Shown here: piece after piece, positions 62,618 to 64,000 of the stretch
Layout of the letters: each line of letters starts with the position of its first letter
Position numbering within the stretch: position 1 is the stretch's first letter
Source: Sepiola atlantica
Lineage: Eukaryota > Mollusca > Cephalopoda > Sepiida > Sepiolidae
Length of the DNA: 64,000 bases
Direction: 5' to 3'
Assembly: GCA_963556195.1 (NCBI GenBank)
Contig: CAUVYP010000244.1
Span: forward strand, 2,294,001 to 2,358,000
Notes under the pieces: model-generated
Database searches by the model: none
What the model was told of the DNA's origin: nothing
Seen by the model: the letters and a program-made list of their open reading frames with translations, nothing else
Translations under genes and position numbers: made by a program

Positions 62618-64000
62618 GAAACTTTGCAGACAGTCGCGGAGACACATGTTCTACTGAAGTACCAAGTTTCAGAAGTGCAGCTCTTGTACTGCCGGAGATA
62701 TGTCGATACAAACTGAATACGCAAAACATCAACAAAATTTAGCGCGTTTTAAAGTTGATATCGCTTTTGTTTATAACTTCCACATGTATTCGAATTGTTC
62801 CACGAAACTTTGCAGACAGTCGCGGAGACACATGTTCTACTGAAGTACCAAGTTTCAGAAGTGCAGCTCTTGTACTGCCGGACATATGTCGATACAAACT
62901 GAATACGCAAAACATCAACAAAATTTAGCGCGTTTTAAAGTTGATATCGCTTTTGTTTATAACTTCCACATTTATTCGAATTGTGCAACGAAACTTTGCA
63001 GAAAGTCTCGAATAGGCCTTTTCTACTGAAGTACCAAGTTCCAGACGTGCAGCTCTTGTACTGCCGGAGATATGTCGATACAAACTGAATACGCAAAACA
63101 TCAACAAAATTTAGCGCGTTTTAAAGTTGATATCGCTTTTGTTTATAACTTCCACATTTATTCGAATTGTGCAACGAAACTTTGCAGACAGTCTCGAATA
63201 GGCCTTTTCTACTGAAGTACAAAGTTTCAGAAGTGCAGCTCTTGTACTGCCGGAGATATGTCGATACAAAATAGAATACGCAAAACATCAACAAAATTTA
63301 GCGCGTTTTAATGTTAATATCGCTGTTATTTATAACTTCCACATTTATTCGAATTGTGCAACGAAACTTTGCAGACAGTCTCAAATAGGCCTTTTCTACT
63401 GAAGTACCAAGTTTCAGAAGTGCAGCTCTTGTACTGCCGGAGATCTGTCGATACAAACTGAATCCGCAAAACATCAACAAAATTTAGCGCGTTTTAAAGT
63501 TGATATCGCTTTTGTTTATAACTTCCACATTTATTCGAATTGTGCCACGAAACTTTGCAGACAGTCGCGGAGACACATGTTCAACTGAAGTACCAAGTTT
63601 CAGAAGTGCAGCTCTTGTACTGCCGGAGATATGTCGATACAAACTGAATACGCAAAACATCAACAAAATTTAGCGCGTTTTAAAGTTGATATCGCTTTTG
63701 TTTATAACTTCCACATTTATTCGAATTGTGCAACGAAACTTTGCAGACAGTCTCGAATAGGCCTTTTCTACTGAAGCACCAAGTCTCAGAAGTGCAGCTC
63801 TTGTACTGCCGGAGATATGTCGATACAAACTGAATACGCAAAACATCAACAAAATTTAGCGCGTTTTAAAGTTGATATCGCTTTTGTTTATAACTTCCAC
63901 ATTTATTCGAATGTTGCAACGAAACTTTGCAGACAGTCTCGAATAGGCCTTCTCTACTGAAGTACCAAGTTTCAGAAGTGCAGCTCTTGTACTGCCGGAG
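62618..64000. repeat. Domain 10: diverged monomers at the window end
   Basis: About seven and a half monomers with no tandem unit visible before the window ends. Private changes include ATTGTTCCACG (62796), GGACATATG (62880), GTTCCAGACG (63049), CAAAATAGAATACG (63267), CGCTGTTATTTATAAC (63323), GAGATCTGTCG (63441), GAATCCGC (63460) and CGAATGTTGCAACG (63909). The array continues past base 64000. Confidence 0.7.
63268..63273. other. One-base insertion with adjacent substitutions
   Basis: TCGATACAAAATAGAATACG is one base longer than TCGATACAAACTGAATACG and also differs in the bases after the A run. It is not shared with the 58244/60663 insertion, so it is a separate event. Confidence 0.82.

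Larger units (their letters stand above)
1..64000. repeat. 186-bp satellite array, single orientation, open at both ends
   Basis: The same 186-bp unit recurs without a break through the whole window, always in the same orientation; landmarks such as TTAGCGCGTTTTAAAG, GTTGATATCGC, TTATTCGAATTGTG, GAAACTTTGCAGAC and GCCGGAGATATGTCG return every 186 bp, rarely 185 or 187. That gives about 344 monomers. The consensus counted base by base is 70 G+C in 186 (37.6%) with 9 CpG. No unique DNA, transposon fragment or inversion was seen. A pure array of this size with nucleosome-scale monomers and nested higher-order repeats is typical of eukaryotic centromeric or pericentromeric heterochromatin; that placement is inference. 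The family is not one I recognise. GATATC occurs once in most monomers, so an EcoRV digest should give a 186-bp ladder. Confidence 0.98.

Noticed and set aside
1..64000. CRISPR array
   Set aside because: The period is 186 bp, and the whole unit is conserved apart from a short box with two recurrent states; there are no 20-50 bp repeats separated by unique spacers and no cas genes.
1..64000. Tandem RNA genes (tRNA, 5S rRNA, snRNA)
   Set aside because: No A/B box pair with cloverleaf, no 5S-like internal control region and no terminator T run in a consistent place; the hairpins seen are only 7-8 bp with bulges.
1..64000. Bacterial or phage origin
   Set aside because: No coding genes, ribosome-binding sites or operon structure in 64 kb; pure arrays of this size are not a feature of bacterial or phage genomes that I know.

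Overview
The window is one uninterrupted block of satellite DNA. A monomer of 186 bp (about 38% GC) repeats head-to-tail in one orientation from the first base to the last, about 344 copies, and both window ends fall inside the array. I see no gene, RNA gene, mobile element, CRISPR array or unique-sequence island. The nucleosome-like unit length, the array size and the higher-order organisation point to a eukaryotic centromeric or pericentromeric satellite. The consensus is not CpG-depleted (9 CpG against about 6.6 expected), which argues weakly against a heavily CpG-methylated host. I do not recognise the family and name no species.

Monomers are near-identical except for a 16-bp box about 82 bp into the unit (position 1 = the T of TTAGCGCG). 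The box exists in two equal-length states: R (core like CTCGAATAGGCCTTTT) and H (core like CGCGGAGACACATGTT). This two-state layout resembles the A-box/B-box dichotomy of primate alpha satellite.

Layout by higher-order repeat (HOR): 1-7238 irregular H-rich monomers with a 9-mer offset; 7239-12209 a 13-mer (2418 bp) in tandem; 12210-17154 shuffled relatives of that 13-mer; 17155-22731 alternating 7-mer and 9-mer units (2976-bp super-period); 22732-33341 a mosaic holding a 7-mer (1303 bp) and a tandem 12-mer (2233 bp); 33342-41719 a 21-mer (3910 bp) in two and a fraction copies; 41720-46369 a mosaic with a 4-mer duplication (744 bp); 46370-57343 a second, unrelated 21-mer (3906 bp), two full copies plus shortened derivatives; 57344-57779 a junction; 57780-62617 a 13-mer (2419 bp) in tandem; 62618-64000 diverged monomers.

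Single-base indels (18 insertions, 4 deletions, net +14 bp) act as lineage marks. A 187-bp monomer with one extra T occurs 15 times, only between 22.8 and 44.4 kb. A linked dimer, an R monomer carrying ACTGGAG followed by an H monomer carrying TTTCAC/GTGCCAC or a close variant, recurs 27 times across the window. The many short open frames arise because 186 is divisible by three; none looks like a gene. All repeat comparisons were read by eye, so identities and breakpoints are approximate.
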